The translations under genes were made by a program, and so were the position numbers. Below, in pieces: positions 1 through 21,331 of a DNA stretch of 64,000 nt (positions within the stretch are counted from its first letter, which is position 1; each line of letters begins with the position of its first letter). The stretch spans positions 45,696,113 to 45,760,112 of the forward strand of contig NC_090254.1 of assembly GCF_037325665.1 (NCBI RefSeq), given 5' to 3'. The notes beneath the pieces were generated by a model. The model worked only from the letters and a program-made list of their open reading frames with translations. It was not told the origin of the DNA and did not search any database. Origin of the DNA: Littorina saxatilis. Taxonomy: Eukaryota; Mollusca; Gastropoda; Littorinimorpha; Littorinidae.

Positions 1-1535
1 AACAATACACACGTAGTTAGACAGCATCTGTATAAACAATACACACACAGTTAGACAGCATCTGTATAAACAATACACACACAGTTAGACAGCATCTGTA
101 TAAACAATACACACACAGTTAGACAGCATCTGTATAAACAATACACACACAGTTAGACAGCATCTGTATAAACAATACACACACAGTTACACCACATATG
201 TATAAACAATACACACACAGTTAGACAGCATCTGTATAAACAATACACACACAGTTAGACAGCATCTGTATAAACAATACACACACAGTTAGACAGCATC
301 TGTATAAACAATACACACGTAGTAAGACAGCATCTGTATAAACAATACACACACAGTTAGACAGCATCTGTATAAACAATACACACACAGTTAGACAGCA
401 TCTGTATAAACAATACACACACAGTTAGACAACATCTGTATAAACAATACACACACAGTTAGACAACATCTGTATAAACAATACACACACAGTTAGACAG
501 CATCTGTATAAACAATACACACACAGTTAGACAGCATCTGTATAAACAATACACACACAGTTAGACAGCATCTGTATAAACAATACACACACAGTAAGAC
601 AACATCTGTATAAACAATACACACGTAGTTACACCACATATGTATAAACAATACACACACAGTTAGACAGCATCTGTATAAACAATACACACACAGTTAG
701 ACAGCATCTGTATAAACAATACACACACAGTTAGACAGCATCTGTACACACAATACACACGTAGTTAGACAACATCAGTATAAACAATACACACACAGTT
801 AGACAGCATCTGTATAAACAATACACACGTAGTTAGACAACATCTGTATAAACAATACACACGTAGTTGGACAGCATCTATATAAACAATACACACGTAG
901 TAAGACATCTATGACAATACACACGTAGTTGGACAGCATCTATATAAACAATACACACATAGTAAGACAGCATCTGTGACAATACACACACAGTTAGACA
1001 GCATCTGTTAGAACAATACACACACAGTTAGACAGCATCAGTATCAACAATACACACGTAGTTAGACAGCATCTGTATAAACAATACACACACAGTTAGA
1101 CAGCATCTGTATAAACAATACACACACAGTTAGACAGCATCTGTATAAACAATACACACACAGTTAGACAGCATCTGTATAAACAATACACACACAGTTA
1201 GACAGCATCTGTATAAACAATACACACACAGTTAGACAGCATCTGTATAAACAATACACACACAGTTAGACAGCATCTGTATAAACAATACACACGTAGT
1301 TAGACAGCATCTGTATAAACAATACACACACAGTTAGACAGCATCTGTATAAACAATACACACACAGTTAGACAGCATCTGTATAAACAATACACACACA
1401 GTTAGACAGCATCTGTATAAACAATACACACGTAGTAAGACAACATCTGTGACAATACACACGTAGTTGGACAGCATCTGTATAAACAATACACACACAG
1501 TTAGACAGCATCTGTATAAACAATACACACGTAGT
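1..1535. repeat. 34-bp minisatellite array
   Basis: About 45 copies of a 34-bp unit (plus strand core ACACACAGTTAGACAGCATC) run from the left edge to 1535. Variants are mostly an ACACACA/ACACGTA swap, TTAGAC/TTACACC and a few shortened units around 900-985. The array lies in the intron downstream of the last carboxypeptidase exon seen (2127-2228). Its Cys/Val/Leu-rich open frames on the minus strand are repeat artefacts. The array continues past the window edge. Confidence 0.95.
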
Positions 1536-1639
1536 TCGTGATTGTCATTTTTCCCCCATGTACTGTACATAGTTCTTAACGCATGTCTGTTGCGCGCGCG
1601 CACGTGAGTGCGTATGTTTGTCAAAATGTATTATCTTGC

Positions 1640-2092
1640 AATGTGTATTTTAAAGTGCGTGTGTGTGTCCGCGTGTGTGTTTGTGATACTGTTTTATAGT
1701 GCAATGTGTATTTTAAAGTTAGGGTTAGTGTGTCCGCGTGTGTGTTTGTGACACTGTTTCAAAGTGCAATGGGTTATGTATATATATTTGTGTGATTGTG
1801 ATACTGTTTCAAAGTGCAATGGGTTATGTATTGATATTTGTGTGATTGTGATACTGTTTCAAAGTGCAATGGGTTATGTATTGATATTTGTGTGATTGTG
1901 ATACTGTTTCAAAGTGCAATGGGTTATGTATTGATATTTGTGACACTGTTTCAAAGTGCAATGGGTTATGTATTGATGTTTGTGACACTGTTTCAAAGTG
2001 CAATGGGTTATGTATTGATATTTGTGTGTTTGTGATACTGTTTCAAAGTGCAATGGGTTATGTATTGATATTTGTGTGATTGCACTGTACAA
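1640..2092. repeat. 42-50-bp minisatellite array
   Basis: About nine units of GATACTGTTTCAAAGTGCAA followed by TGGGTTATGTATTGATATTT. Full units are 50 bp and short units 42 bp, the latter lacking one GTGTGATT block. The first units near 1640-1790 are degenerate. The array is intronic in the carboxypeptidase gene, just downstream of the donor at 2126. Sequence 1536-1640 between the two arrays is short unique DNA with no feature. Confidence 0.9.
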
Positions 2093-2126
2093 AATGTTAT
2101 GTTATGTAGAAGTACAAATGACTTAC

Positions 2127-10921
<8,795 letters not shown>

Positions 10922-10939
10922 GAGTCCTTGGAGTACGGT

Positions 10940-10950
10940 CCTTATATAGC
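10940..10950 (-). promoter_or_regulatory. TATA box of the carboxypeptidase gene
   Basis: Minus strand GCTATATAAGG, a canonical TATA box, preceded by GGTCACGTGGCCACG (an E-box-like CACGTG). Spacing to the leader exon is right for a TATA promoter, consistent with a highly expressed tissue-specific digestive enzyme (inference). Confidence 0.7.
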
Positions 10951-11274
10951 CTCCGTGGCCACGTGACCTTCAGCTGATAGACACGTCATAGGGGCGCCGT
11001 ATGTCAGTTTACAACCATAAAGTGGCCGGCCAACAACAAGAAAAGCCAATCACTAAATAGTATTGTCCCTCCTTAGCATGTCTCTGTTTAAGTTGAGTAC
11101 TTTCGTGTTGGGCAGACATTGACATAAACCTGGCCAAAATATTATTGCAAAAAAAAGATACATGCATCTCATGAACACTGACATCTCTCGTATGTTGGTA
11201 AAATATTCTGAAAGTTTCAAAGCAATCCACCAAGTCATTACTAAAGTTCAGCCTTTTTTGTGATGATACCCATA

Positions 11275-12090
11275 AACAAGTCGCGTCAGGCGAAGATACC
11301 ACATTTAGTCAAGCTGTCGAACTCCCAGAATGAAACTGAACGCACTGCATTTTTTCAGCAAGTCCGTATTCTCGTAGCATTGTCAGTCCACCGCTCGTGG
11401 CAAAGGCAGTGCAATTGACAAGAAGAGCGGGGTAGTAGTTGCGCTGAGAAGGATAGCATGCTTTTCTGTACCTCTCTTCGTTTTAACGTTCTGAGCGTGT
11501 TTTTAATACAAACATATCATATCTATATGTTTTTGGAATCAGGAACCGACAAGGAATAAGATGAAAGTGTATTTAAATTGATTTCAAAAATTTAATTTTG
11601 ATCATAATTTTTATATTTTTAATTTTCAGAGCTTGTTTTTAATCCAAACATAACATATTTATATGTTTTTGGAATCAGAAAATGATGAAGAATAAAATGA
11701 ACGTAAATTTGGATCGTTTATTTTTAATGACCAAAGTCATTAATTAATTTTTAAGCCACCAAGCTGAAATGCAATACCGAAGTCCGGCCTTCGTCGAAGA
11801 TTGCTTGGCCAAAATTTCAATCAATTTGATTGAAAAATGAGGGTGTGACAGTGCCGCCTCAACTTTTACAAAAAGCCGGATATGACGTCATCAAAGGTAT
11901 TTATCGAAAAAAAGAAAAAAACGTCCGGGGATATCATTCCCAGAAACTCTCATGTCAAATTTCATAAAGATCGGTCCAGTAGTTTGGTCTGAATCGCTCT
12001 ACACACACACACGCACAGACACACACACACACATACACCACGACCCTCGTCTCGATTCCCCCTCCATGTTAAAACATTTAGTCAAGTATG
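11275..12090 (+). mobile_element. Non-autonomous interspersed repeat, copy 1
   Basis: About 0.8 kb, from GTCGCGTCAGGCGAAGATAC through ATATGTTTTTGGAATCAGGA, AGTCCGGCCTTCGTCGAAGA, a CA-rich tract, to GATTCCCCCTCCATGTTAAA and ACATTTAGTCAAG. ACATTTAGTCAAG occurs near both ends in the same orientation. It matches 31255-32130 along its whole length. No coding capacity; class unassigned. Sequence 10951-11274 is upstream flank without a gene. Confidence 0.8.
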
Positions 12091-12396
12091 TAAAAATAGT
12101 AGTTGCGCTGAGAAGAATAGCACCCTTTTCTTTATCTCTATTCTTTTTAACTTTCTGAGCTTGTTTTTAATCTAAACATATCATACCTATATGTTTTTGG
12201 AATCAGGAACCGACAAGGAATAAGAAAAAAATGTAAAATTAATTTTAATCATAATTGTTATATTTTTAATTTTCAGAGATTGTTTGTAATCCGCATATAA
12301 CATATTTATATGTTTTTGGAATCAGAAAATGATGCAGAATGAGATGAAATTATTTTTGGATCGTTTTATAAAAATATAATTTTAATTACAATTTTC

Positions 12397-12699
12397 ACAC
12401 GGTTGGCCTAGTGGTAAGGCGTCCGCCCCGTGATCGGGAGGTCGTGGGTTCGAACCCCGGCCGGGTCATACCTAAGACTTTAACATTGGCAATCTAGTGG
12501 CTGCTCCGCCTGGCGTCTGGCATTACGGGGTTAGTGCTATGACTGGTTGGTCGGGTGTCAGGATAATGTGACTGGGTGAGACATGAAGCCTGTGCTGCGA
12601 CTTCTGTCTTGTGTGTGGCGCACGTCATATGTCAAAGCAGCACCGCCCTGATATGGCCCTTCGTGGTCGGCTGGGCGTTAAGCAAACAAACAAACAAAA
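12397..12699 (+). mobile_element. tRNA-derived SINE with target-site duplication
   Basis: The head holds box A-like TGGCCTAGTGG and box B GGTTCGAACCC, then CCGGCCGGGTCA. The body is unrelated, and the 3' end GGCTGGGCGTTAAGC is followed by a (AAAC)n tail. A direct repeat AATTACAATT flanks it (12384-12393 and 12700-12709), the target duplication expected of LINE-mobilised insertion. Confidence 0.92.
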
Positions 12700-12979
12700 A
12701 ATTACAATTATCCGATTTTTAATGACCAAAGTCATCAATTAATTTTTAAGCCTCCAAGCTGAAATGCAATACCAAAGTCCGGCCTTCGTCGAAGATTGCT
12801 TGGCCAAAATTTCAATAAATTTCATTAAAAAATTAGGGTGTGACAGTGCCGCCTAAACTTTTACAACAAGCCGGATATGACGTCATCAAAGACATTTAAC
12901 GAAAAAAAAAAAGTCTGGGGATATCATACCAAGGAACTCTCATGTAAGATTTCATAAAGATCGGTCCAGTAGTTTACTC

Positions 12980-13009
12980 TGAATCGCTCTGCACACACAC
13001 ACACACACG

Positions 13010-13102
<93 letters not shown>
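12980..13102. repeat. (CA)n microsatellite
   Basis: Long nearly perfect CA tract forming the 3' portion of interspersed repeat copy 2. Confidence 0.95.
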
Positions 13103-13107
<5 letters not shown>

Positions 13108-13111
13108 TAGG

Positions 13112-13141
13112 AATTAGGGTTAGGGCATGTAACCCTAACCC
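13112..13141. repeat. Inverted telomere-like motif
   Basis: TTAGGGTTAGGG and TAACCCTAACCC separated by CATG form a small perfect hairpin of the metazoan telomere sequence. It is far too short to be a telomere. Confidence 0.7.
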
Positions 13142-13510
13142 TGCATGAATAGGAATAGGATAGCACACAAAATACGCAAGATAGCTAAACAAAACAATCT
13201 GTTCAGGGTAGATCATTGGTTTGACTTTCTTCTCGTATGTCAAAGTTGCAAAGTTTTGTCAATTGTTATTTTTTTGTCGATTTTTCATTCGGCTCTTCCG
13301 TTTTTGTCTGGTCGATTTTGAGGGTACCCTTACTTGAGCGGCGGTCACGTGATCCATGTACAAGAAAAATGTAATCCAAAAGATGATCCTGAAGGTTCAG
13401 TGAACGGCCGTAACTGGCATAAACAGTTTTAATAAAATGACACGGGGATTGATGCTTTAATTTGGGTTTGAAATGTGTTGCAATAATTTTTTGGCCAAGT
13501 TTATATCCAT
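13130..13510 (+). mobile_element. Interspersed repeat R, single-arm copy
   Basis: TGGTCGATTTTGAGGGTACC, CTTACTTGAGCGGCGGTCAC, GTGATCCATGTAC and downstream GACACGGGGATTGATGCTTT match 53570-53770. The part left of it (TAGCACACAAAATACGCAAG) matches the reverse complement of 53430-53490. So 53.3 kb is a snap-back version of this copy. Confidence 0.75.
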
Positions 13511-13559
13511 GTCTTTTTATTCACGCCTGTCATAATCTCGCACTTAGTGTGCATGAGAT

Positions 13560-14098
13560 GCATGTATCTTTTTAAGTTTAGTACTTTCGTGTGGAGCGGA
13601 CATTTCTTTCTTTATTTGGTGTTTAACATGTTCTTGTTTCTGTCTCTGTTATTATTTTAGTTAGCAGGTCTAGTTGAGCACGTATTGTGTATCATGTACC
13701 CTCTACTAGTCACTGTGCATTTTAGTTAATGGACTGATGATGTCATTTGTATGGAGTCGACGCACGTGCGAGGATATGTATGTGTGGGAGGGGGGGGGCG
13801 CGGGAGATGGAAACTTGCTGTATGTTATGTAATGTATATATTGTGTGTGATACGTGGAAAATGTGATACTATTTATTTGCATGTGTGATACAGGGACAAT
13901 GTGATATCTGTAGGCCTAGGCCTATACTAGTGATTACTGTGTGTGATACATGAAATGTGATATGAATGCTGTTTTTATATGTTATACTCTTACTTTCTGC
14001 CTATGTCTTAATCCCAAGCGCAAGACAAATTCTTCTATGTGAAAATTGAAGACAATAAAATTTGAGTTGAGTTGAGTTGAGTTGAGTTGAGTTGAGTT
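13560..14098 (+). mobile_element. Probable retroposon 3' end with (TTGAG)n tail
   Basis: Anonymous AT-rich sequence ending GACAATAAAATTTGAGTTGA followed by about seven TTGAG units: a polyadenylation-like AATAAA directly before a simple-repeat tail, the usual end of a 5'-truncated retroposon. No coding sequence recognised. Confidence 0.5.
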
Positions 14099-14445
14099 GA
14101 AAAAAAATGTTTTCAACCACGAAGGTTATATCGCGACGGGGAAAGGGGGGAGATGGGATAGAGCCACTTGTCAATTGTTTCTTGTTCACAAAAGCACTAA
14201 TCAAAAATTTGCTCCAGGGGCTTGCAACGTAGTACAATGTATTACCTTACTGGAAGAATGCAAGTTTCCAGTACAAAGGACTTAACATTTCTTACATACT
14301 GCTTGACTAAAATCTTTACAAAAATTGACTATATTCTATACAAGAAACACTTAACAAAGGTAAAAAGAGAAACAGAATCCGTTAGTCGCCTCTTACTACA
14401 TGCTGGGGAGCATCGGGTAAATTCTTCCCCCTAACACGCGGGGGG
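14099..14445 (+). mobile_element. Interspersed repeat T, copy 1
   Basis: AACCACGAAGGTTATATCGC, GACGGGGAAAGGGGGGAG, GCTCCAGGGGCTTGCAACGT and onward to CATGCTGGGGAGCATCGGGT. A second copy at 42597-42893 shares the first about 290 bp and adds the 5' end TTTCTTTATTTGGTGTTTAA. Non-coding; class unassigned. Confidence 0.8.
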
Positions 14446-14504
14446 TGGAGCGGATATTGACATACTTATCAATTCCATGCCTTTTTATTCACGCATATCA
14501 TACT

Positions 14505-17435
14505 CTCGCACTAAATGTTCATGAGATGCATGTATCTCCAACGATCACTTACCACACGATGCCGCCTAGATACACTTTCCTCTGACTGTTATCAGTATTC
14601 ATGAGATGCATGTATCTCTTAACGATCACTTGCCACTAGAAGCCCCCTACATACACTTTCCTCTGACTGTTAGTATTCATGAGATGCAAGTTTCTCTAAC
14701 GATCACTTGCCACTAGAAGCCCCCTAGATACACTTTCCTCTGACTGTTATTAGTATTCATGAGATGCATGTTTCTCTAACGATCACTTGCCGCTAGAAGC
14801 CCCCGAGATACACTTTCCTCTGACTGTTATTAGTATTCATGAGATGCATGTATCTCCAACGATCACTTGCCGCTAGAAGCCCCCGAGATACACTTTCCTC
14901 TGACTGTTATTAGTATTCATGAGATGCATGTATCTCCAACGATCACTTGCCACTAGAAGCCCCCTGGATACACTTTCCTCTGACTCTTATTAGTATTCAT
15001 GAGTTGCATGTATCTCTAACGATCACTTGCCACAAGAAACCCCCTAGATACACTTTCCTCTGACTGTTAGTATGCATGAGATGCATGTATCTCCAACGAT
15101 CACTTGCCACTAGAAGCCCCCTAGATACACTTTCCTCTGGCTGTTATCAGTATTCATGAGATGCATGTATCTCTAACGATCACTTGCCACAAGAAACCCC
15201 CTAGATACACTTTCCTCTGACTGTTAGTATGCATGAGATGCATGTATCTCCAACGATCACTAGCCACTAGAAGCCCCCTAGATACACTTTCCTCTGACTG
15301 TTATCAGTATTCATGAGATGCATGTATCTCTAACGATCACTTGCCACAAGAAACCCCCTAGATACACTTTCCTCTGACTGTTAGTATGCATGAGATGCAT
15401 GTATCTCCAACGATCACTTGCCACAAGAAACCCCCTAGATACACTTTCCTCTGACTGTTATTAGTATTCATGAGATGCATGTATCTCCAACGATCACTTG
15501 CCACTAGAAGCCCCCTGGATACACTTTCCTCTGACTGTTATTAGTATTCATGAGATGCATGTATCTCCAACGATTACTTGCCGCTAGAAGCCCCCAAGAT
15601 ACACTTTCCTCTGACTGTTATTAGTATTCATGAGATGCATGTATCTCCAACGATTACTTGCCGCTAGAAGCCCCCAAGATACACTTTCCTCTGACTGTTA
15701 TTAGTATTCATGAGATGCATGTATCTCCAACGATTACTTGCCGCTAGAAGCCCCCAAGATACACTTTCCTCTGACTGTTATTAGTGTTCATGAGATGCAT
15801 GTTTCTCTAACGATCACTTGCCACTAGAAGCCCACTAGATACACTTTCCTCTGACTGTTATCAGTATGCATGAGATGCATGTTTCTCTAACGATCACTTG
15901 CCACTACAAGCCCGCTAGATACACTTTCCTCTGACTGTTAGTATTCATGAGATGCATGTATCTCCAACGATCACTTGCCACTAGAATCCCCCTAGATACA
16001 CTTTCCTCTGACTGTTATTAGTATTCATGAGATGCATGTATCTCTAACGATTACTTGCCACTAGAAGCCCCCTAGATACACTTTCCTCTGACTGTTATTA
16101 GTATTCATGAGATGCATGTATCTCTAACGATCACTTGCCACTAGAAGCCCCCTAGATACACTTTCCTCTGACTGTTATTAGTATTCATGAGATGCATGTA
16201 TCTCCAACGATCACTTGCCACTAGAAGTCCCCTAGATACACTTTCCTCTGACTGTTATCAGTATTCATGAGATGCATGTATCTCTTAACGATCACTTGCC
16301 ACAAGAAGCCCCCTACATACACTTTCCTCTGACTGTTCGTATTCATGAGATGCATGTTTCTCTAAAGATCACTTGCCACTAGAAGCCCCCTAGATACACT
16401 TTTCTCTGACTGTTATTAGTATTCATGAGATGCATGTATCTCCAACGATCACTTGCCACTAGAAGCCCCCTGGATACACTTTCCTCTGACTCTTATTAGA
16501 ATTCATTAGATGCATGTATCTCTAACGATCACTTGCCACAAGAAACCCCCTAGATACACTTTCCTCTGACTGTTATTAGTATTCATGAGATGCATGTATC
16601 TACAACGATCACTTGCCACTAGAAGCCCCCTAGATACACTTTCCTCTGACTGTTATCAGTATTCAGGAGATGCATGTATCTCTAACGATCACTTGCCACA
16701 AGAAACCCCCTAGATACACTTTCCTCTGACTGTTAGTATGCATGAGATGCATGTATCTCCAACGATCACTTGCCACACGATGCCGCCTAGATACACTTTC
16801 CTCTGACTGTTATCAGTATTCATGAGATACATGTATCTCTTAACGATCACTTGCCACTAGAAGCCCCCTACATACACTTTCCTCTGTCTGTTAGTATTCA
16901 TGAGATGCAAGTTTCTATAACGATCACTTGCCACTAGAAGCCCCCTAGATACACTTTCCTCTGACTTATCAGTATTCATGAGATGCATGTTTCTCTAACG
17001 ATCACTTGCCGCTAGAAGCCCCCGAGATACACTTTCCTCTGACTGTTATTAGTATTCATGAGATGCATGTATCTCCAACGATCACTTGCCACTAGAAGCC
17101 CGCTAGATACACTTTCCTCTGACTGTTAGTATTCATTAGATGCATGTATCTCCAACGATCACTTGCCACTAGAATCCCCCTAGATACACTTTCCTCTGAC
17201 TGTTATTAGTATTCATGAGATGCATGTATCTCTAACGATTACTTGCCACTAGAAGCCCCCTAGATACACTTTCCTCTGATTGTTATTAGTATTCAGGAGA
17301 TGCATGTATCTCCAACGATTACTTGCCGCTAGAAGCCCCCTGGATACACTTTCCTCTGACTGTTATTAGTATTCATGAGATGCATGTATCTCCAACGATT
17401 ACTTGCCGCTAGAAGCCCCCAAGATACACTTTCAA
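14505..17435. repeat. 80-bp minisatellite array
   Basis: About 36 units of TGACTGTTATTAGTATTCAT, GAGATGCATGTATCTCCAAC, GATCACTTGCCACTAGAAGC, CCCCTAGATACACTTTCCTC. Sub-families alternate (CTAGAAGC/CAAGAAAC/GCTAGAAG; TTATTAG/TTAG). GAGATGCATGTATCTC is an imperfect palindrome in every unit. No gene. Confidence 0.95.
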
Positions 17436-18087
17436 GGTACAGTAAGGTATTGTCAGCCTACAAGGTACAGTAAGGTATTGTCAGCCTACAAGGTACATTA
17501 AGGTATTGTCAGCCTACAAGGTACATTAAGGTATTGTCAGCCTACAAGGTACATTAAGGTATTGTTATAAGGTATAGTAAGGTATTGTCAGCCTACAAGG
17601 TACAGTAAGGTAGTGTCAGCCTACAAGGTACATTAAGGTAGTGTCAGCCTACAAGGTACATTAAGGTAGTGTCAGCCTACAAGGTACATTGTGGTAGTGT
17701 CAGCCTACAAGGTACATTAAGGTATTGTTACAAGGTACAGTAAGGTATTGTCAGCCTACAAGGTACAGTAAGGTATTGTCAGCCTACAAGGTACATTAAG
17801 GTATTGTCAGCCTACAAGGTACATTAAGGTATTGTCAGCCTACAAGGTACATTAAGGTATTGTTATAAGGTACAGTAAGGTATTGTCAGCCTACAAGGTA
17901 CAGTAAGGCATTATCAACCTGCAAGGTACAGTAAGACATCGTCAGTCTACAAGGTACTGTAAGGCATTGTTACAAGGTACACTAAGGTATTGTCAGCCTA
18001 CAAGGTACAGTAAGACATTATCAACCTGCAAGGTACAGTAAGACATCGTCAGTCTACAAGGTACTGTAAGGCATTGTTACAAGGTAT
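17432..18087. repeat. 28-bp minisatellite array
   Basis: About 23 units of AAGGTACATTAAGGTATTGT plus CAGCCTAC. Some units drop CAGCC (ATTGTTATAAGG). It begins mid-unit at TTTCAAGGTACAG, directly replacing the 80-bp array. Confidence 0.93.
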
Positions 18088-18111
18088 ACACGGCATTAAC
18101 TGTCAGCCTCT

Positions 18112-18225
18112 CAGCATGGCAGCTTCCCAGCCCTAAAGACGAGTGCTCTCAGCAGTGGAGGAGATTTACCCAGCATGGCAGCTTCCCAGCCCTAAAGACG
18201 AGTGCTCTCAGCAGTGGAGGAGATC
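18112..18225. repeat. 59-bp direct duplication
   Basis: CAGCATGGCAGCTTCCCAGC, CCTAAAGACGAGTGCTCTCA, GCAGTGGAGGAGAT occurs twice with a 5-bp spacer. Confidence 0.9.
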
Positions 18226-18229
18226 GTCA

Positions 18230-19830
18230 CGAGGAGTTGAACAGGTGATAGGGTGGGGCACGCACAGTGGAGTTCGTGAGTCAATATGTGTCACGATTTA
18301 GTGACGTGGATCGAGAAAGTGTCACTCTGTGGGGTGCCTTCTCTTGGTCAATTACGATAGAAAGCGCCTGTGCTTTCTGTCAACGGCTGGGTTTTAGCTG
18401 ACCGACCATAGCCGAACACGGGAATTTCGTGTCGCACGGATTTCTGCTGTCGGGGCAAAACTGGCGATAGCTGAACTTGGAATGTGACAAGGTGAGTCGC
18501 GTGATTTTGTCAAGGTTGTCTGGCTGAGACATATTAACTACACACTCGAAACTCAGCAGCGACAGAGAAGCGTCGGTGTCAGAATTCTCCTACAAGTTTG
18601 ATGGTCTTCAACACGTTTAAATACTTTACTGTATATCAATGTGCCATGCTGCTTGCCAGTGGGGCTTAAAAGGAACTACAAAGACAGACCACCTTCTCAC
18701 TGTATACATGCTGGCTGACAGTCGGGGCGTCAAGGTTTCTCCGCTGTGCGTTTTAACCGCATAAGGATTCAGCGCGAGAGGAGGATGACGGTATTTCTGT
18801 GACGAACAGAAGTCATTCGAAAGGAAGCGGATTCGCTTAAAAGAGAGCTACCTACATAAGGCTGTTGAGGTAATAAATCATTATTTAACGCTGTTGACGA
18901 GTCTGTGTTTGTGGAATGAAATACTCTCTGTTGTTCTTTCCAGGTAGCGCATAATTGGCTCTTTGTGACGCTAAAATACTAATCTGTATATGGTTTTTGC
19001 AGATATGGAGAGAAGGAAGGAAAATAGCTGATTTGTTGTTGCAAAAGTCCATTTGTGCAGGCCCACGTGCTCGATGAAATATGTCAGGGTGACGCGAGGG
19101 GAAGCATGACATGTTTAGTGCACCGATGCTTTTTGTTGCAGCCTTCTGTTACTGCCAACGTATTTTATTACGTGCTACGCTGGGATGCTGTAACCAGGTC
19201 GTCCGCGGCATTGCTGTAACCTGCTAACCTGCTGTATTGGTGATTTGCTGTCGCCGTCCTTCCAGCTACAAATCTACTTTTCTGGTAGACTACGGGAAGA
19301 CCTTCAGCGACTGAGTGAGGCGCCTGATGTCTCCACTGTTCCCTGCTTCGTTGCCACGCTAACGGGCACTACATTCAACGGAGCAGTTGTGGAGACTACA
19401 GACTAATTACGGGCCGCCCACTCAGTGGCAAAAAGCTAAGTTGCACCATGTTTTTTGCACCCTTACCACCAAGTCATCTGTGCTATTAATGATTATATTC
19501 GAGTGGTGACGACGTGGGGTGTGTGACACCTGCATGAGCTAGTACTTTAAGGCAGACAGCTATATTTTCTTAACTATACACGGGATCAGCGTGTTATTAT
19601 TATTTTCTGAACTTTAACTGGCATTTTTGTCAGTGGCCACTTGTTTTTACGTTTAGAACGTAAAAAGAACATCTTTTGGAGTGAAGTCTCGAGGGAGGTG
19701 GCGTGATATTACATAAACAGGCGTCTGAAACTTATAATTTTGTTGAGTCTATCTATTTGTATGACTGCGAGAGTGGATCGTGGTGTGGTTAGTTAGTTAG
19801 AAGTAACTAACCGTTCATAATCACCTTATT
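18230..19830. other. Unique sequence, no gene recognised
   Basis: 1.6 kb of non-repetitive DNA, the longest such block here. Donor-like CAAG/GTGAGT at 18490 and acceptor-like TGGTTTTTGCAG (about 19002) and TTTTTGTTGCAG (about 19140) on the plus strand could belong to non-coding exons, but no conserved coding frame is present. Confidence 0.4.
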
Positions 19831-19849
19831 GTGATATTGAAACGTGACA

Positions 19850-19915
<66 letters not shown>

Positions 19916-19975
19916 GTATGTGTGCGTGCGTCCGTGTGTGTGTGTGTGTGTGTGTGTTTGTGTGTGTTGGGGCGG
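19850..19975. repeat. (GT)n microsatellite
   Basis: Long GT tract with a few CGTG and TATG interruptions. Confidence 0.95.
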
Positions 19976-20126
19976 GTTTTACTGTGTATATGAGTGAAGA
20001 ACTGGGGGATTTGGGGGACTATTATTCATGACACTTTTCACTTTGCGCAAGTTTGTGATTTCTCATCATATACTTGCGCTGCAATGCCGGTCATACAAAG
20101 CAGTTGAGTCATTATCATTGAGTTAG

Positions 20127-21280
20127 CATTCAAGGTATGGGCAATCACGCTACGGGTGTTGTGAGTGGTAATGTTTCATTCAAGGTATGGGCAATCACGC
20201 TACGGGTGTTGTGAGTGGTTATGTTTCATTCAAGGTACGGGCAATCACGCTACGGGTGTTGTGAGTGGTTATGTTTCATTCAAGGTATGGGCAATCACGC
20301 TACGGGTGTTGTGAGTGGCTATGTTTCATTCAAGGTATGGGCAATCACGCTACGGGTGTTGTGAGTGGTTATGTTTCATTCAAGGTATGGGCAATCACGC
20401 TACGGGTGTTGTGAGTGGCTATGTTTCATTCAAGGTACGGGCAATCACGCTACGGGTGTTGTGAGTGGCTATGTTTCATTCAAGGTACGGGCAATCACGC
20501 TACGGGTGTTGTGAGTGGTTATGTTTCATTCAAGGTATGGGCAATCACGCTACGGGTGTTGTGAGTGGTTATGTTTCATTCAAGGTATGGGCAATCACGC
20601 TACGGGTGTTGTGAGTGATTATGTTTCATTCAAGGTATGGGCAATCACGCTACGGGTGTTGTGAGTGATTATGTTTCATTCAAGGTATGGGCAATCACGC
20701 TACGGGTGTTGTGAGTGATTATGTTTCATTCAAGGTATGGGCAATCACGCTACGGGTGTTGTGAGTGGCTATGTTTCATTCAAGGTACGGGCAATCACGC
20801 TACGGGTGTTGTGAGTGGTTATGTTTCATTCAAGGTACGGGCAATCACGCTACGGGTGTTGTGAGTGGTAATGTTTCATTCAAGGTATGGGCAATCACGC
20901 TACGGGTGTTGTGAGTGGCTATGTTTCATTCAAGGTACGGGCAATCACGCTACGGGTGTTGTGAGTGGCTATGTTTCATTCAAGGTACGGGCAATCACGC
21001 TACGGGTGTTGTGAGTGATTATGTTTCATTCAAGGTATGGGCAATCACGCTACGGGCGTTGTGAGTGGCTATGTTTCATTCAAGGTACGGGCAATCACGC
21101 TACGGGTGTTGTGAGTGATTATGTTTCATTCAAAGTACGGGCAATCACGCTACGGGTGTTGTGAGTGATTATGTTTCATTCAAGGTACGGGCAATCACGC
21201 TACGGGTGTTGTGAGTGGTTATGTTTCATTCAAGGTATGGGCAATCACGCTACGGGTGTTGTGAGTGGCTATGTTTCATT
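20127..21280. repeat. 50-bp highly homogeneous array
   Basis: 23 units of exactly 50 bp: CATTCAAGGTATGGGCAATC, ACGCTACGGGTGTTGTGAGT, GGTTATGTTT. Variation is nearly confined to GGTAT/GGTAC, GTGG/GTGA and a CT/TT/TA pair. Confidence 0.96.
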
Positions 21281-21331
21281 CTTGCACACACACGAACGCT
21301 TAACCTGCACGTGCTTCACGTGCTTCTCGGG

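Larger units (their letters stand above)
12095..13110 (+). mobile_element. Non-autonomous interspersed repeat, copy 2 (split by a SINE)
   Basis: Second copy directly after the first, beginning at GTAGTTGCGCTGAGAAGAAT, so 5'-shortened. It is interrupted at 12397-12699 by a SINE and ends in a long CA tract. Alignment with copy 3 shows the uninterrupted target sequence AATTACAATTTTCAGATTTT. Confidence 0.8.

Noticed and set aside
12397-12470. Functional tRNA gene
   Set aside because: Boxes A and B are present but no acceptor stem pairing, and a SINE body with target duplication follows.
13112-13141. Interstitial telomere
   Set aside because: Only two to three hexamers on each strand; too short to infer a chromosome fusion.
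18230-19830. Multi-exon plus-strand gene
   Set aside because: Several good-looking splice sites but no conserved coding frame; left as unassigned unique sequence.
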